A DNA stretch of 64,000 bases from Paracoccus aminophilus JCM 7686 (GCF_000444995.1 NC_022041.1:1958001-2022000); one strand, 5' to 3'. Shown: positions 17,946 through 28,972, counted from the stretch's first letter. Notes: generated from the letters alone by a model not told the origin. Translations and numbers: made by a program.

Positions 17946-19724
17946 ATGTATGCAGCATCTCTGACCTTCGCCGCCGCGGTCATGGCCGCAAGCCTCGCCT
18001 TCGCCCAAGCGCCCGCCGAAAACGGCGCGCCCGCGCCTTTGACCAATCCCTCGCTGGCCTTCAACCTCGCCGGAGTGAACGATTGGTCGACCGAATATCC
18101 CTTCATCGACCTCTTCAAGATGTCGCGTGAATGGATCGGCCATCTGCCCGGCCAATGGGGCGGTGTCTCGCCCGAGGCCATGGCCGCCGCCACCGATGCC
18201 CATGGCTGGCTGACCCGGATGCCTGCGGGGGCCGAGCGGGTGAGCGCGCTGATCCTGACCAGCTTTCCCGAGGAAATGGTCTCGGCCAAGGGTCGCTTCC
18301 ACCTGCTCTATCAGGGAAAGGGCAAGCTCGAGGTCCGCAATGTCCAGACCGTCTCGGACAAGCCGGGCGAGATCGTCTTCGACTACCGCCCGAATGGCAG
18401 CAATATGGTCGATATCTCGATCAGCGCCATTGACGAGAGCGATCCTCTGCGCGCGTTCCATGTCGTGCATGAGCGCGATCTAGATGCCTTCCGGCGCGGC
18501 GAGATCTTCAACCCGAAATGGCTGGGCCTCGTCCATGACCTGCGGCTTTTCCGCTTCATGGACTGGATGCGCACCAATGATTCCGCGCTGATGCATTGGA
18601 GCGAGCGCGCCCATCCCGAGGATGCGACCTGGACCACCGGCAAAGGCGTGCCGCTGGAGGTCATGGTCGAGCTCGCCAATCTGACCGGCACCGACCCCTG
18701 GTTCACCATCCCCCATCTCGCCGATGACGATTATACTGCGCAATTCGCCAGCTATGTCCGCGACCATCTCGACCCGAAGCTGAAGCCTTGGTTCGAATAT
18801 TCGAACGAGGTCTGGAACTGGCAATTCGGTCAGGCACAATGGGCCAATCAGCAGGGCCGCGCGCTCTGGCCCGACAATGGCACGGCTTGGGTCGAATATT
18901 ACGCGGGCAAGGCGACTGACATGGCCGATGTGCTCGACCGCGTCTATGGGCCCGAAGGCGAGCAGCGCATGGTCAAGGTGATCTCGACCCAAACCGGTTG
19001 GATCGGGCTTGAGGATGCGGTGCTGAATGCGCCCGCCTGGCAGAAGTCGGGCGCGGGCCGCAGCGCGCCCTCTGGCCATTTCAACGCCTATGCGATCACC
19101 GGCTATTTCGACGGCGGGCTGGGGCGCGACGGCAAGCCGAAAGTCGTCAAGGAATGGCTCGCCCAATCGCGCACCAAGGCCGAGGCAGATGCCGATGCCC
19201 AAGGGTTAAGCCGCATCGTCAAGGACCGTTATGTCGAGGCCCATCGCTACGATCAGGCGGGCGCGCTCGCCATCCGCGAATTGCGTGATGGTTCCGTCAC
19301 CGGCAACGAGGACGGCTCGCTCAAGGCGCTTTTCAAGACCTTCGCCTATCACCGCGATATTGCTCAGAAATACGGGCTCGAGCTGGTGATGTATGAAGGC
19401 GGCAGCCATGTCGTCGGCGTCGGTCCCTGGCAGGACGACGAAGAGCTGACCGGCTTTTTCACCTGGCTGAACCGCTCGGTGGGGATGGGTGAGCTTTACG
19501 CCGAGCTGCTCGCGGGGTGGAAGGACAACGGCGGCACGCTTTTCAACGCTTTCGCCGATATCGCCATGCCGGGGAAATACGGCTCTTGGGGCAAGCTCAA
19601 CCATATCGACGATGACACGCCACGCTGGGAGGTGCTGATGCGCTTCAACCGCGAGACCCCGGCTTGGTGGGAAAATCGCCCGGCGGACACCTTTCTCGGC
19701 ACGCTGGAAACCGCCGCGCCCTGA
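17946..19724 (+). CDS. Secreted glycoside-hydrolase-like protein, family unassigned
   Basis: A 592-residue exported protein with signal peptide (SLTFAAAVMAASLAFA, cleavage near residue 21). The fold looks like a small beta domain (about 30-165) plus a TIM-barrel-like region with FEYSNEVWNWQFGQAQWANQQG at about 285-305, where the Glu resembles a glycosidase catalytic acid, and a second candidate Glu in LVMYEGGSHVVGVG near 480. Similar proteins are often annotated as cellulose-binding or hypothetical. The likely substrate is an extracellular polysaccharide, but I cannot name it. It starts 61 bases after the kinase gene, so it may share its transcript. Confidence 0.6.
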   Translation: MYAASLTFAAAVMAASLAFAQAPAENGAPAPLTNPSLAFNLAGVNDWSTEYPFIDLFKMSREWIGHLPGQWGGVSPEAMAAATDAHGWLTRMPAGAERVSALILTSFPEEMVSAKGRFHLLYQGKGKLEVRNVQTVSDKPGEIVFDYRPNGSNMVDISISAIDESDPLRAFHVVHERDLDAFRRGEIFNPKWLGLVHDLRLFRFMDWMRTNDSALMHWSERAHPEDATWTTGKGVPLEVMVELANLTGTDPWFTIPHLADDDYTAQFASYVRDHLDPKLKPWFEYSNEVWNWQFGQAQWANQQGRALWPDNGTAWVEYYAGKATDMADVLDRVYGPEGEQRMVKVISTQTGWIGLEDAVLNAPAWQKSGAGRSAPSGHFNAYAITGYFDGGLGRDGKPKVVKEWLAQSRTKAEADADAQGLSRIVKDRYVEAHRYDQAGALAIRELRDGSVTGNEDGSLKALFKTFAYHRDIAQKYGLELVMYEGGSHVVGVGPWQDDEELTGFFTWLNRSVGMGELYAELLAGWKDNGGTLFNAFADIAMPGKYGSWGKLNHIDDDTPRWEVLMRFNRETPAWWENRPADTFLGTLETAAP

Positions 19725-20075
19725 GTGACGGTTCTGAGCAGATGGGCCTGTCAGAAGGACGAGACAGCGGCAAAGACGGAGACCGGATCAGGACAGGCGA
19801 TCAACTCAGGAAAGCGGCGCGCTCAGGGAACGCCCGGCGCGCTGACCGGTTGACAGAAGGACGGCCCTTGGTGCGGGCTTGGGTCTGGCCCCGCTTCTGA
19901 CGGGGGCCACCTCGCGCCCGGTGATGGAACGGCACAGCAAAGAGGCCGCACCCCCGGGCCGAGGACAAAGGGCGCTTCGCCAGAGGCCCCGCAACAAAGG
20001 CGCGACCCGAGCTCTCCGGATCGGCCAAAGACAGCTTCGGCAGCGCGAGATTGCGCGGATCAAGATGAGGCGCCC
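19725..20075. other. Intergenic region before the MATE gene
   Basis: About 350 GC-rich bases without a supportable gene. Open frames here have no ribosome binding site or recognisable product. I see no convincing riboswitch, terminator or repeat; a promoter for the MATE gene must lie here. Confidence 0.5.
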
Positions 20076-21563
20076 ATGCAGACGACCACCTCCCTCACCA
20101 CGGCGCCGATCGGACGGACGCTGCTTCTCTTTGCCTTGCCGACGCTGCTCTCGTCGATGCTGCAATCGGCGAATGGCTCGATCGACGCGGTCTGGGTCGG
20201 GCGGCTGTTGGGAGAGGGCGCGCTTGCGGCCACGACAAACGGCAATCTGGTGATGTTCCTGCTCACCGCCTTCATCTTCGGCTTCGGCATGGCCGCGACC
20301 ATCCTGATCGGTCAAGCGGTCGGGCGGCGCGATATCCAAGGCGCGCGCGAAGTCGTGGGCACCGCGATTGGCGCCTTCATCCCGATCTCGATCCTGATCT
20401 CGGTGATCGGCTGGTTTCTCGCGCCGCGCGTGCTGCTTTTGCTGGGCACGCCCGCCGAGATCGTGCCGCTGGCCGATGCCTTCCTGCGCGTGACATTCCT
20501 GGCCATGCCCGCGATCTTGATGCTGACCATGTTGATGATGGCGCTGCGCGGCAGCGGCGATGCGATCACGCCGCTGATCTTCATGGGCCTTGCCGTGGTC
20601 CTTGACGTGGTGCTGAACCCGGTCTTCATCCTTGGTCTGGGGCCAGTGCCGCAGATGGGGATTGGCGGCTCGGCCTTTGCTACGGCAATTGCGAACTTTC
20701 TCGCGCTCTTTGCCATGCTCGGCTATATCTATGCCCGCGATTTGCCGCTGCGCCTTCGGGGCGCCGAGCTGCGCTATCTCATCCCTGCCCCGCATATCCT
20801 GGCGCTGCTCTTTTCCAAAGGGCTGCCGATGGGGATCCAGATGATCGTCGTCTCAAGCTCGATGCTGACGATGATGAATATGGTCAATGCGGAGGGCGTG
20901 GCGACGGCGGCGGCCTTTGGCGCGACGCAGCAGCTCTGGACCTATGTCCAGATGCCCGCCATGGCGCTGGGGGCTGCGGTCAGCACGATGGCCGCGCAAA
21001 ATATCGGTGCGGGCCGCTGGGACCGGGTCAGCCAGATCACCCGCTCGGGCATTCTCTTCACGGTCGCGCTGACCGGCGCACTGGTCGTGGTCCTGCTCTT
21101 TGCCGACCGTCAGGCGATGGCGATCTTTCTGGGGGCGAACAGCCCCGCCATTCCGATCGGCCAGCATATCGGCATGCTTTCGACCTGGGGCTTCATCGCC
21201 TTCGGGATCACCATGGTTTTCTTCGGCACCGTGCGGGCGAATGGTCAGGTGATCTGGCCGGTGATCATCCTGTTCATCTCGCTCTATCCGATCCGCATCG
21301 GCTTTGCCTATGGGCTGCGCCCTTGGCTTGGGACCGATGCGCTTTGGCTGAGCTTTCCGGCGGCGATGATCGCGACGATGTTGATGGCAACTGCGCTCTA
21401 TCGCCATGGCGGCTGGCGGAAGATGGCACCGATGACGATCACGGCGCCTGAAACCGCAGCGCCAAACCTTGCCACGCCGAGCCTTGCCGTCACGACCGAG
21501 GCCGCGCCTCCGGGCAGCGGATTGGCACCGCAGACCGCCCATCTCTCACGCGAGAGCCGCTGA
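20076..21563 (+). CDS. MATE-family efflux transporter
   Basis: Inner-membrane Na+/H+-coupled multidrug exporter of 495 residues with twelve hydrophobic segments in two pseudo-repeats (each beginning near FALPTLLSSMLQSANGSIDAVWVG and SKGLPMGIQMIVVSSSMLTMMN). NorM/DinF-type features include AATTNGNLVMF and GAAVSTMAAQNIGAGRWDR. A polar Pro/Ala/Thr tail of ~40 residues follows the last TM. GAGG lies 6 bases before the ATG. Substrate is unknown; cationic drugs or metabolites are typical. Confidence 0.93.
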   Translation: MQTTTSLTTAPIGRTLLLFALPTLLSSMLQSANGSIDAVWVGRLLGEGALAATTNGNLVMFLLTAFIFGFGMAATILIGQAVGRRDIQGAREVVGTAIGAFIPISILISVIGWFLAPRVLLLLGTPAEIVPLADAFLRVTFLAMPAILMLTMLMMALRGSGDAITPLIFMGLAVVLDVVLNPVFILGLGPVPQMGIGGSAFATAIANFLALFAMLGYIYARDLPLRLRGAELRYLIPAPHILALLFSKGLPMGIQMIVVSSSMLTMMNMVNAEGVATAAAFGATQQLWTYVQMPAMALGAAVSTMAAQNIGAGRWDRVSQITRSGILFTVALTGALVVVLLFADRQAMAIFLGANSPAIPIGQHIGMLSTWGFIAFGITMVFFGTVRANGQVIWPVIILFISLYPIRIGFAYGLRPWLGTDALWLSFPAAMIATMLMATALYRHGGWRKMAPMTITAPETAAPNLATPSLAVTTEAAPPGSGLAPQTAHLSRESR

Positions 21564-21591
21564 GCGCGGCCTTCGCGCGGGCCTTTGGCCC

Positions 21592-22461
21592 TTAGCGCAG
21601 ACGGCCGATCGCATATTCGGGATTGCGGCCCTCGATCTCGAGCCAATGGTCGAGCTTCGCGGGCTCGGGATGTTCGACATCCGGGCCGAACTCATCGGCG
21701 GCAAGCCCGCCAGTGACGAAAAGCGCGTCGATCCCTTCGGCGGCCGCACCCAGAATATCGGTGCCGATCCCGTCGCCCACCGCAAGAATGCGGGCATCCG
21801 CGCGCAGGTTCATCTTGCGCCGCGCGAGATCATAGATCGGCGGATGCGGCTTGCCGAAGTAGAGCGATTCCCCGCCCATCGCGCTGTAAAGCTCGGCGAG
21901 AGCCCCCGCGCAATAGATCCGGCGATCGCCCAGATCGACGACGATATCGGGATTGGCGCAAAGGAGCTTCAGCCCCTTGGTCTTGGCCAAAAGGAACTGT
22001 GGGCGGTAATCCTCGGGATGATCGGTCAGCTCGTCAAAGGGGCCAGTCACGACAATGCCCTCGGCCTGATCGAGCGGCACGCGCTCGATCGCCGGCCCGT
22101 CTTTCCACTCGCCCGGGATATCGGTGAAGAAACCGTCATCCTTTTCCGGTGCAATCGCCCAGACCTTATGGCCGACCGCGCCCGCAAACATCGCATCCTG
22201 CGCCGCATCGCCCGAGCTGACGATCAAGTCCCAAGCATCGCGCGGCACGCCCATGCGCCCAAGCTGCGCCTCGACGAATTGCGCCGGACGCGGCGCATTG
22301 GTCATCAAGATCACCTGCCCCCCCCCGGCGCGGAAGCGCTGAAGCGCGGCAACGGCGGCCGGATAGGGCGCCTTGCCGTTGTGCAGACAGCCCCAGAGGT
22401 CGCAAAACAGGTAGTCGTATTGCGTCGCGATCTCGTCCAGCGATTCAATGAGTCTGGTCAT
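21592..22461 (-). CDS. HAD-superfamily (subclass IIA) phosphatase, TIGR01459 type
   Basis: A 289-residue NagD-like phosphatase. Motif I is DYLFCDLWGCLHNG with the nucleophile Asp; motif II is ILMTNAPRPA; the IIA cap domain occupies about 85-180; motif IV region is ILAVGDGIGTDILGAAAEGID. Substrate is probably a sugar or nucleotide phosphate. It is followed upstream, on the same strand, by the pyrophosphatase gene 19 bases away, suggesting co-transcription. Confidence 0.88.
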   Translation of the reverse strand: MTRLIESLDEIATQYDYLFCDLWGCLHNGKAPYPAAVAALQRFRAGGGQVILMTNAPRPAQFVEAQLGRMGVPRDAWDLIVSSGDAAQDAMFAGAVGHKVWAIAPEKDDGFFTDIPGEWKDGPAIERVPLDQAEGIVVTGPFDELTDHPEDYRPQFLLAKTKGLKLLCANPDIVVDLGDRRIYCAGALAELYSAMGGESLYFGKPHPPIYDLARRKMNLRADARILAVGDGIGTDILGAAAEGIDALFVTGGLAADEFGPDVEHPEPAKLDHWLEIEGRNPEYAIGRLR

Positions 22462-22480
22462 GGGGCTGCCTTCTTTCGTC

Positions 22481-23401
22481 TCAGACCGCGAGGGCCGGGA
22501 TGATCTGTTTCTTGCGCGACATGATGCCGGGCAGGATCACGCTGTCGCCGCTGACGTTGGCGCCGAAGCTTTTCTCGGCCACGGTTTTCACGAAGTCGTT
22601 GGGCACGAGAAGCGTCGCCTCTTCGCGCAGAATGTCGACGACGAAGAGCAGCACCTCATCGGCGCCGTCTTCCTTGGCAACGCCCGGCATCGCTGCGATC
22701 AGCGCGGCCTTGCGGTCGAGCACGGTCTGGGGCGAGGTGGTTTCCAGAACCGAGACGCGCAGCTGCTTGCCGCCGAGCTCGTATTCCTTGCTGTCCATGC
22801 GCAGCAGTTCAGCTTCCGAGAAGGCCGAGACATCAGATTTCGCAGCAAACATCTCGGCGGCATAGGCCGGGATCGAGAGGCCAAGCTCTTTCGCGAGCTT
22901 CTCGGCGACGAAACGGTCATGCGGGGTCGTGGTCGGGCTGCGGAATTCCAGCGTATCCGAGAGAATGCAGGTCAGCATCGCCGCCTTGATCTCTTTGGGC
23001 GCGCGCGCCAGATCCTCCTCGCCGATCAGATCATGCATGATCGTCGCAGTGCAGGCGAGCGGACGGATGGTGATATTGATCGGCAGGCGCGTCTTGATGC
23101 CGCCCGCGAGCAGGTGGTGGTCGATGATCTCGATCACCTCGGCCTCATTGATCGAGGCGGGCAGCTCTGCCGGGTTGTTCGTATCGACGATCACGCATTG
23201 ATCGCCCGCCGCGACATCCGAGAAAAGCTCGGGCTTTTCGATGTTCCAGCGCGACAGAAGCCAGGCCGCTTCGGTATTGGGTTCGCCCTGCAGCAAGGCC
23301 TTGGCCGGGGTCTTGCGGATCTCGCTGAGATACCAGGCCCAGATGATGGGCGAGCCGGTCGAGTCGGTGTCAGGCGCCTTGTGGCCGAAAACCTTGATCA
23401 T
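22481..23401 (-). CDS. ppaC: Manganese-dependent (family II) inorganic pyrophosphatase
   Basis: Cytosolic DHH-family enzyme hydrolysing PPi to phosphate. The 306 residues contain the metal-ligand motifs FGHKAPDTDSTGSPI, VDTNNPAEL, the DHH signature EIIDHHLLAGG, LTCILSDTLEFRSPTTTPHD, and the C-terminal DHHA2 domain ending with the phosphate-binding SRKKQ. ATG at 23401 is chosen: GAAGG sits 8 bases before it, while the longer start at 23422 lacks a site. Length without CBS insert is the short, unregulated form. Confidence 0.95.
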   Translation of the reverse strand: MIKVFGHKAPDTDSTGSPIIWAWYLSEIRKTPAKALLQGEPNTEAAWLLSRWNIEKPELFSDVAAGDQCVIVDTNNPAELPASINEAEVIEIIDHHLLAGGIKTRLPINITIRPLACTATIMHDLIGEEDLARAPKEIKAAMLTCILSDTLEFRSPTTTPHDRFVAEKLAKELGLSIPAYAAEMFAAKSDVSAFSEAELLRMDSKEYELGGKQLRVSVLETTSPQTVLDRKAALIAAMPGVAKEDGADEVLLFVVDILREEATLLVPNDFVKTVAEKSFGANVSGDSVILPGIMSRKKQIIPALAV

Positions 23402-23464
23402 GGGGTTACCTTCGGACTGCATGAGGAAAATCGCGCGACTTATAGGCCGGGGCGGCAGGGATGT

Positions 23465-24106
23465 CTATTGACCGAGGGAGACCGCCGCATTGACCGCGAG
23501 CGCGACGATGACCGTATTGTAGAAAAACGACAGCGCGCCATGCAGCACGGTGATGCGGCGCAGATGTGTGGTCTTCACCGCGATATCCGAGGTCTGCGCG
23601 GTCATGCCCAGAGTGAAGCTGTAATAGATAAAATCCCAGAATTGCGGCTCGGCCGGGCCGCCGGGAAATTCGAGCCCGCCCGCATCCTTGCCGTCATCGG
23701 TCTGGGCATACCAAAGCCCGGCGTAGTGGAATGCCAGCATGAGATGGACCATGGTCCATCCGAGCGGCACCGACAAAAGCCCAAGCACCGGCCGGATTGG
23801 CCCGAGATGACCGGCAGGTGCCTTCATCGCCATCAGGATCGCGGTGATGCTGACCACGACCGAACCCAGCGCGAGGCAGACGATCAGCACCATGCCCTCG
23901 TCTTGATCGTCGCCATGGCGGCGCCAGCCCTTGGTGCCAAGCCGCTGCCCCTTCTGATAGGCCGCGATCAGATAGGTTGCGAAAAAGACATCCGCCGCGA
24001 TCAGCACCCGGTCATGCAAAGCCAAGCCAAAGGCCAGCCCGCCCGCGACCAGACCGAGCGCGAAGGTGATGAGAAAGACAAGGTGATGGCGCAGATCGGC
24101 AATCAT
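23465..24106 (-). CDS. DUF1345 integral membrane protein
   Basis: A 213-residue membrane protein with five hydrophobic segments (about 10-28, 31-49, 74-92, 107-127 and 190-210). It carries the DUF1345 signature FWDFIYYSFTLGMTAQTSDIAVKTTHLRRITVLHGALSF; the FxYF..TxGM-Q-SDI pattern resembles a cation-channel pore region. Function is unknown. It lies 63 bases upstream of ppaC on the same strand. Confidence 0.85.
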   Translation of the reverse strand: MIADLRHHLVFLITFALGLVAGGLAFGLALHDRVLIAADVFFATYLIAAYQKGQRLGTKGWRRHGDDQDEGMVLIVCLALGSVVVSITAILMAMKAPAGHLGPIRPVLGLLSVPLGWTMVHLMLAFHYAGLWYAQTDDGKDAGGLEFPGGPAEPQFWDFIYYSFTLGMTAQTSDIAVKTTHLRRITVLHGALSFFYNTVIVALAVNAAVSLGQ

Positions 24107-24318
24107 GCGGAGGCGTCCTTGGACTGAGGGCAGGCAGGCGGGGAGCCAGAAAGGCAGAGAGCTCTCGAGAAAGGCTGAAAGCTATGAGAAAACGGAAACG
24201 GCTCTGACCGGGTTCCGCGCGCCGATGAAATCCACCGACCCATCGCCCTCGGCGGAAGGCCCCGCCCCCGCGCGCCCGCTCTGCATCGCTGCCCTGCTCA
24301 CTGTCTACCGCTGATCCC

Positions 24319-25347
24319 TCAGGAATGCGGCGAGGGCAGCGCGGTCACCGTCCAGCCATCGCGCTCCAAAAGCCGCAGCACGCCCGCCTCTCCGGGCAGA
24401 TGCAGCGCGCCGAAGGCCGCGACGACATAGCCGCCATTGCCCGCCGCCTCTTGCGCCGCCGCCTCAAGCGGGCCGATCCAGCTTTGGTTGCGCCGGTCCA
24501 TCATCTTGTCCTGCGCGATCTTCATCTGCTCGTCGACATCGGCGCGGGTCATGCCCGAATTCGCATAGGCATCGAAGCGGCCGAATTCCCAGATCTCCCA
24601 GATATCGCCCTTGAAATAGGCGTCGATCAGGGTGGTCGCATAGTCATCGGCGTGTTCGGCGGCGGGAAGCGAGCTGCGCAGCATCTCGATCTCTTCGGTC
24701 GGGCTCATGCCCGCGAACATGCGAAAAACCGTGTCCCAAGGCTCGAGCGCCTCGATCGGGACGCCATGCGCTTCGGCGCGCCGCATCACCAGCTCGTCCA
24801 GCCCCTCGGGCAGCCCGGCCTTCTTGGCCTCGTCAATCATGCAGGGCGAAAGCCCCATCATCATCGCGACATACCAAGGCCGCATCCGGCTGGCGACGAA
24901 CGAAGGAATGCCGCGTTCGGACATGGCTTTCGAGAGCTTGTCCCAATCGGCCTTTTCCATACGCTCGGGCAGGGTCGGGCCTTTGGCGTCGGTGATGAGG
25001 CTGGGATCGTCTTTCAGGCTGTTTTGAAGCTGCGCCTGCTCTTTCGGCCCGGCCTCGACCAGAAGCTTCTGCGCGCCGTCGATTTCGGGGGCGAAGGTGG
25101 TGATCGTCGTGGCATGGCGGTCATCGCCGAAATGATAGGTGCCCAAAAGCACGATCTTGGACGAGCCGCGCGTCGCCTGCCAGAAGGTGCCCTTGTGATA
25201 GGGCACGGGCGCGACGGCGGCATCCAGTTCCGCCCGGACCTCGGGCGAGAGCTGCGCGATGAGGTTTTGCCCGACGCATTCGGCGGCCGCGAGCGGCAGA
25301 GGCGCAAGAAACAGAAGCCCCGCGAGAAGGGCGGCAACAGGTCTCAT
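24319..25347 (-). CDS. TraB/GumN-family protein
   Basis: A 342-residue exported protein with signal peptide (ALLAGLLFLAPLPLAAAE). TraB/GumN features are the N-terminal GTYHFGDDRHATT motif and the C-terminal GGYVVAAFGALHLPGEAGVLRLLERDGWTV (paired GxxH motifs proposed to form a metalloprotease-like site). ATG at 25347 has GGAG 9 bases before it; the upstream TTG is less likely. Family members are associated with envelope functions, but this one has no established substrate. Confidence 0.88.
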   Translation of the reverse strand: MRPVAALLAGLLFLAPLPLAAAECVGQNLIAQLSPEVRAELDAAVAPVPYHKGTFWQATRGSSKIVLLGTYHFGDDRHATTITTFAPEIDGAQKLLVEAGPKEQAQLQNSLKDDPSLITDAKGPTLPERMEKADWDKLSKAMSERGIPSFVASRMRPWYVAMMMGLSPCMIDEAKKAGLPEGLDELVMRRAEAHGVPIEALEPWDTVFRMFAGMSPTEEIEMLRSSLPAAEHADDYATTLIDAYFKGDIWEIWEFGRFDAYANSGMTRADVDEQMKIAQDKMMDRRNQSWIGPLEAAAQEAAGNGGYVVAAFGALHLPGEAGVLRLLERDGWTVTALPSPHS

Positions 25348-25383
25348 CAATCTTTACTCCTCATTCGCGGGCGGGATCTGCGC

Positions 25384-26712
25384 TCAGTCGTAATCACCCC
25401 GGTCGCGCACCGGCTGTCCGGCCAGAAGATCACGATAATAGATCATCGTCTCCTGCGCTTTTACCGCCCAAGGGTAAAGATCCTGTGCATAGCGCTGCCC
25501 CGCAACCGCGAGAGCCGCCGCCGCTGCGGGATCCTCGACACAGGCGGTCAGCGCGGCGCGGTAGCCCTCGACATAATCGTCGAAGGGACGGATCGGCACG
25601 GTCACGCCCCTGCCCTTCCCCGCGAGATGGCCCGGCGCGCCGTAATCGGCGACGATCGCGGTCATGCCGCAGGCCATGGCCTCGATCACCACGCCCGCGC
25701 CAAGCTCGCGGATCGAGGGGAAGACGAAACCGTCAAAGTCGCGCATCATCTCGGCAAGCTCGGCTTGAGAGCGCCGCCCCTCGAAATGAACGACCTCCTC
25801 CAGCCCCTCGGCCGCGACAATCTCGCGCAGCCGCGCCATTTCGGGGCCGTCACCGACGATATGCAGGCGATGGCGCGCCAAAGCACCCTGCCCCGCGAAG
25901 GCGCGCACCGCGACCTCGGGCAGCTTGTAGGGCACAAGCCGGCCGGCAAAAAGGAAGCGATAAGGGCCGGGGCCGGAAAAAGCGGGGGCCGCGCGGTCGG
26001 CATGGAAGATCGCGGGATCATAGCCGATTTCAGGGAAGTTCACGACCCGACCCGGCGCGAGCGGGCGGAGTTCGGACATGGTATGCTCAAAGCCCGCCAG
26101 CACCAAAGCCGCATGGCGATAGGTGCCCTTGGCATAGGGCAGATGTTTGGCGGCATTGCGCAGACCGCGCAGCCGCTCGCGCTCGCGCTTTTGCTCGCCG
26201 CGGAACTCCTTCGGCCAAGGCAGATTGCCGTTGAGCGGACCGATCACGAAGGGGCAGCGCACCTTGCCCGCGATATAGCTGGGCAAGGTGGGCGTCATCG
26301 GCGTGATGCGGTGAACGATATCGAAACCGCCCGCCTTCAGCTCCTTGCGGAAATGCTTCCATGCCTCGCGCTCGAAGGCGAGATAGGGCAGATATTGCAT
26401 GATCATATTGGTCGACCACGCCACCTCGGTGCCGCCGCGCAGCTTGGTTGCCAGCTTGTAAAGCGGCGCCGCGATATATTCATTGTCGAGATAGACGAAC
26501 TCGATGCCCTGCGGCGCGGCTTTCTCGATATTCTCGCGGTTGCGCAGATGGGTCGCGACCACCACCCGCGCGAATTTGCTGAGCGCGAGTGCATATTTGT
26601 AGCCGACAATCGGCAGCGAGGGCCATTCGGGATTGCAGTCATCCGCCAGGATGAGGATCGAAAGCCGTTTCGCCGAGGCATCCGACGCATTCATGGCATT
26701 TGGCTCTGACAT
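25384..26712 (-). CDS. GT4-family glycosyltransferase
   Basis: A GT-B-fold transferase of 442 residues. The N-terminal acceptor domain starts ILILADDCNPEWPSLPIVGYKYALAL. The C-terminal donor domain has FLFAGRLVPYKLPEVAVRAFA, LHIVGDGPEMARLREIVA, VHFEGRRSQAELAEMM and the EX7E-type PSIRELGAGVVIEAMACGMTAIV. It probably adds a sugar to a surface polysaccharide or lipid. ATG at 26712 is selected from a GGAG site 7 bases upstream; a start at 26859 would reach into the groES promoter region. Stands alone, divergent from groESL. Confidence 0.92.
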   Translation of the reverse strand: MSEPNAMNASDASAKRLSILILADDCNPEWPSLPIVGYKYALALSKFARVVVATHLRNRENIEKAAPQGIEFVYLDNEYIAAPLYKLATKLRGGTEVAWSTNMIMQYLPYLAFEREAWKHFRKELKAGGFDIVHRITPMTPTLPSYIAGKVRCPFVIGPLNGNLPWPKEFRGEQKRERERLRGLRNAAKHLPYAKGTYRHAALVLAGFEHTMSELRPLAPGRVVNFPEIGYDPAIFHADRAAPAFSGPGPYRFLFAGRLVPYKLPEVAVRAFAGQGALARHRLHIVGDGPEMARLREIVAAEGLEEVVHFEGRRSQAELAEMMRDFDGFVFPSIRELGAGVVIEAMACGMTAIVADYGAPGHLAGKGRGVTVPIRPFDDYVEGYRAALTACVEDPAAAAALAVAGQRYAQDLYPWAVKAQETMIYYRDLLAGQPVRDRGDYD

Positions 26713-26849
26713 CCCGGCTCTCCACTTCCTGCGCCCCGATCGGCGCCGACTAGTCCCTGAAGTTTCAGCAAATTTTCTTCGCCTTAACCGCGGCGAAACT
26801 AGCACGCTGGAAAGCCCTCGGTAAAGTGAAGAGCCGCGCCCGGAAACGG

Positions 26850-26878
26850 TTGACAGCAAGCGGAGCCCTACCTAAGTC
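26850..26878 (+). promoter_or_regulatory. groES: groESL promoter candidate
   Basis: A perfect -35 hexamer ttgaca (26850-26855) is followed after 17 bases by a weak -10 (taagtc, within ccctacctaagtc). Poor -10 agreement may mean a heat-shock sigma (RpoH) promoter. The CIRCE element begins nine bases downstream. Confidence 0.6.
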
Positions 26879-26886
26879 TTCTGCCA

Positions 26887-26913
26887 TTGGCACTCACCAC
26901 CATCGAGTGCCAA
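26887..26913. promoter_or_regulatory. CIRCE element (HrcA operator) upstream of groESL
   Basis: Perfect 9-base inverted repeat ttggcactc-N9-gagtgccaa with the canonical 9-base spacer. It differs from the consensus TTAGCACTC by one base in each arm. It is 38 bases before groES, placing it over the expected transcription start, and implies HrcA repression; hrcA is not in the window. Confidence 0.93.
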
Positions 26914-26951
26914 CAACGCAACACTGCAACCTGAAACACCGGAGTGTTCCA

Positions 26952-27239
26952 ATGGCATTCAAACCGCTGCACGACCGCGTTCTGGTCCGTCGCGTCCAGT
27001 CGGACGAGAAGACCAAGGGCGGGCTGATCATCCCCGATTCCGCGAAAGAAAAACCCGCTGAAGGCGAAATCGTCTCGGTTGGCGAAGGCGCACGCAAGGA
27101 TTCGGGCGAGCTGATCGCACCGGCCGTCAAAGCTGGCGATCGCGTCCTCTTCGGCAAATGGTCGGGCACCGAAGTCACCGTCGACGGTGAAGAGCTGCTG
27201 ATCATGAAGGAAAGCGACATCCTCGGCGTTCTCGCCTGA
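26952..27239 (+). CDS. groES: Co-chaperonin GroES (Cpn10)
   Basis: A 95-residue subunit of the heptameric lid of the chaperonin. It begins [15 protein letters not shown], has the mobile loop region [19 protein letters not shown], and ends with the conserved [19 protein letters not shown] at 26952 is preceded by GGAG at a good distance; a longer open frame from 26826 would read through CIRCE and is rejected. Followed by groEL after 45 bases in the classic bicistronic order. Confidence 0.98.
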   Translation: MAFKPLHDRVLVRRVQSDEKTKGGLIIPDSAKEKPAEGEIVSVGEGARKDSGELIAPAVKAGDRVLFGKWSGTEVTVDGEELLIMKESDILGVLA

Positions 27240-27281
27240 GCCGTTTGTCCATCCTTTTTCCACCCTATTTCAAGGAAGTGA

Positions 27282-28919
<1,638 letters not shown>

Positions 28920-28943
28920 TCATCCCCCTGCCCTCTGGCAGAG

Positions 28944-28972
28944 AAAGCCGCTCCTTCGGGGGCGGCTTTTTT
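28944..28972 (+). terminator. groESL terminator
   Basis: Ten-pair stem aagccgctcc / ggggcggctt (one G-U) with a stable ttcg tetraloop and six T residues, 25 bases after the groEL stop. Confidence 0.92.

Noticed and set aside
19725..20075. Riboswitch upstream of the MATE exporter
   Set aside because: No guanidine, cobalamin or Mn riboswitch core motifs could be recognised by eye.
22448..24127. 559-codon plus-strand open frame
   Set aside because: Antisense to ppaC and the DUF1345 gene, whose products match known families.
24325..26709. 794-codon plus-strand open frame
   Set aside because: It is antisense across two well-supported genes (TraB/GumN and GT4) and the gap between them; long antisense frames are expected at this GC content.
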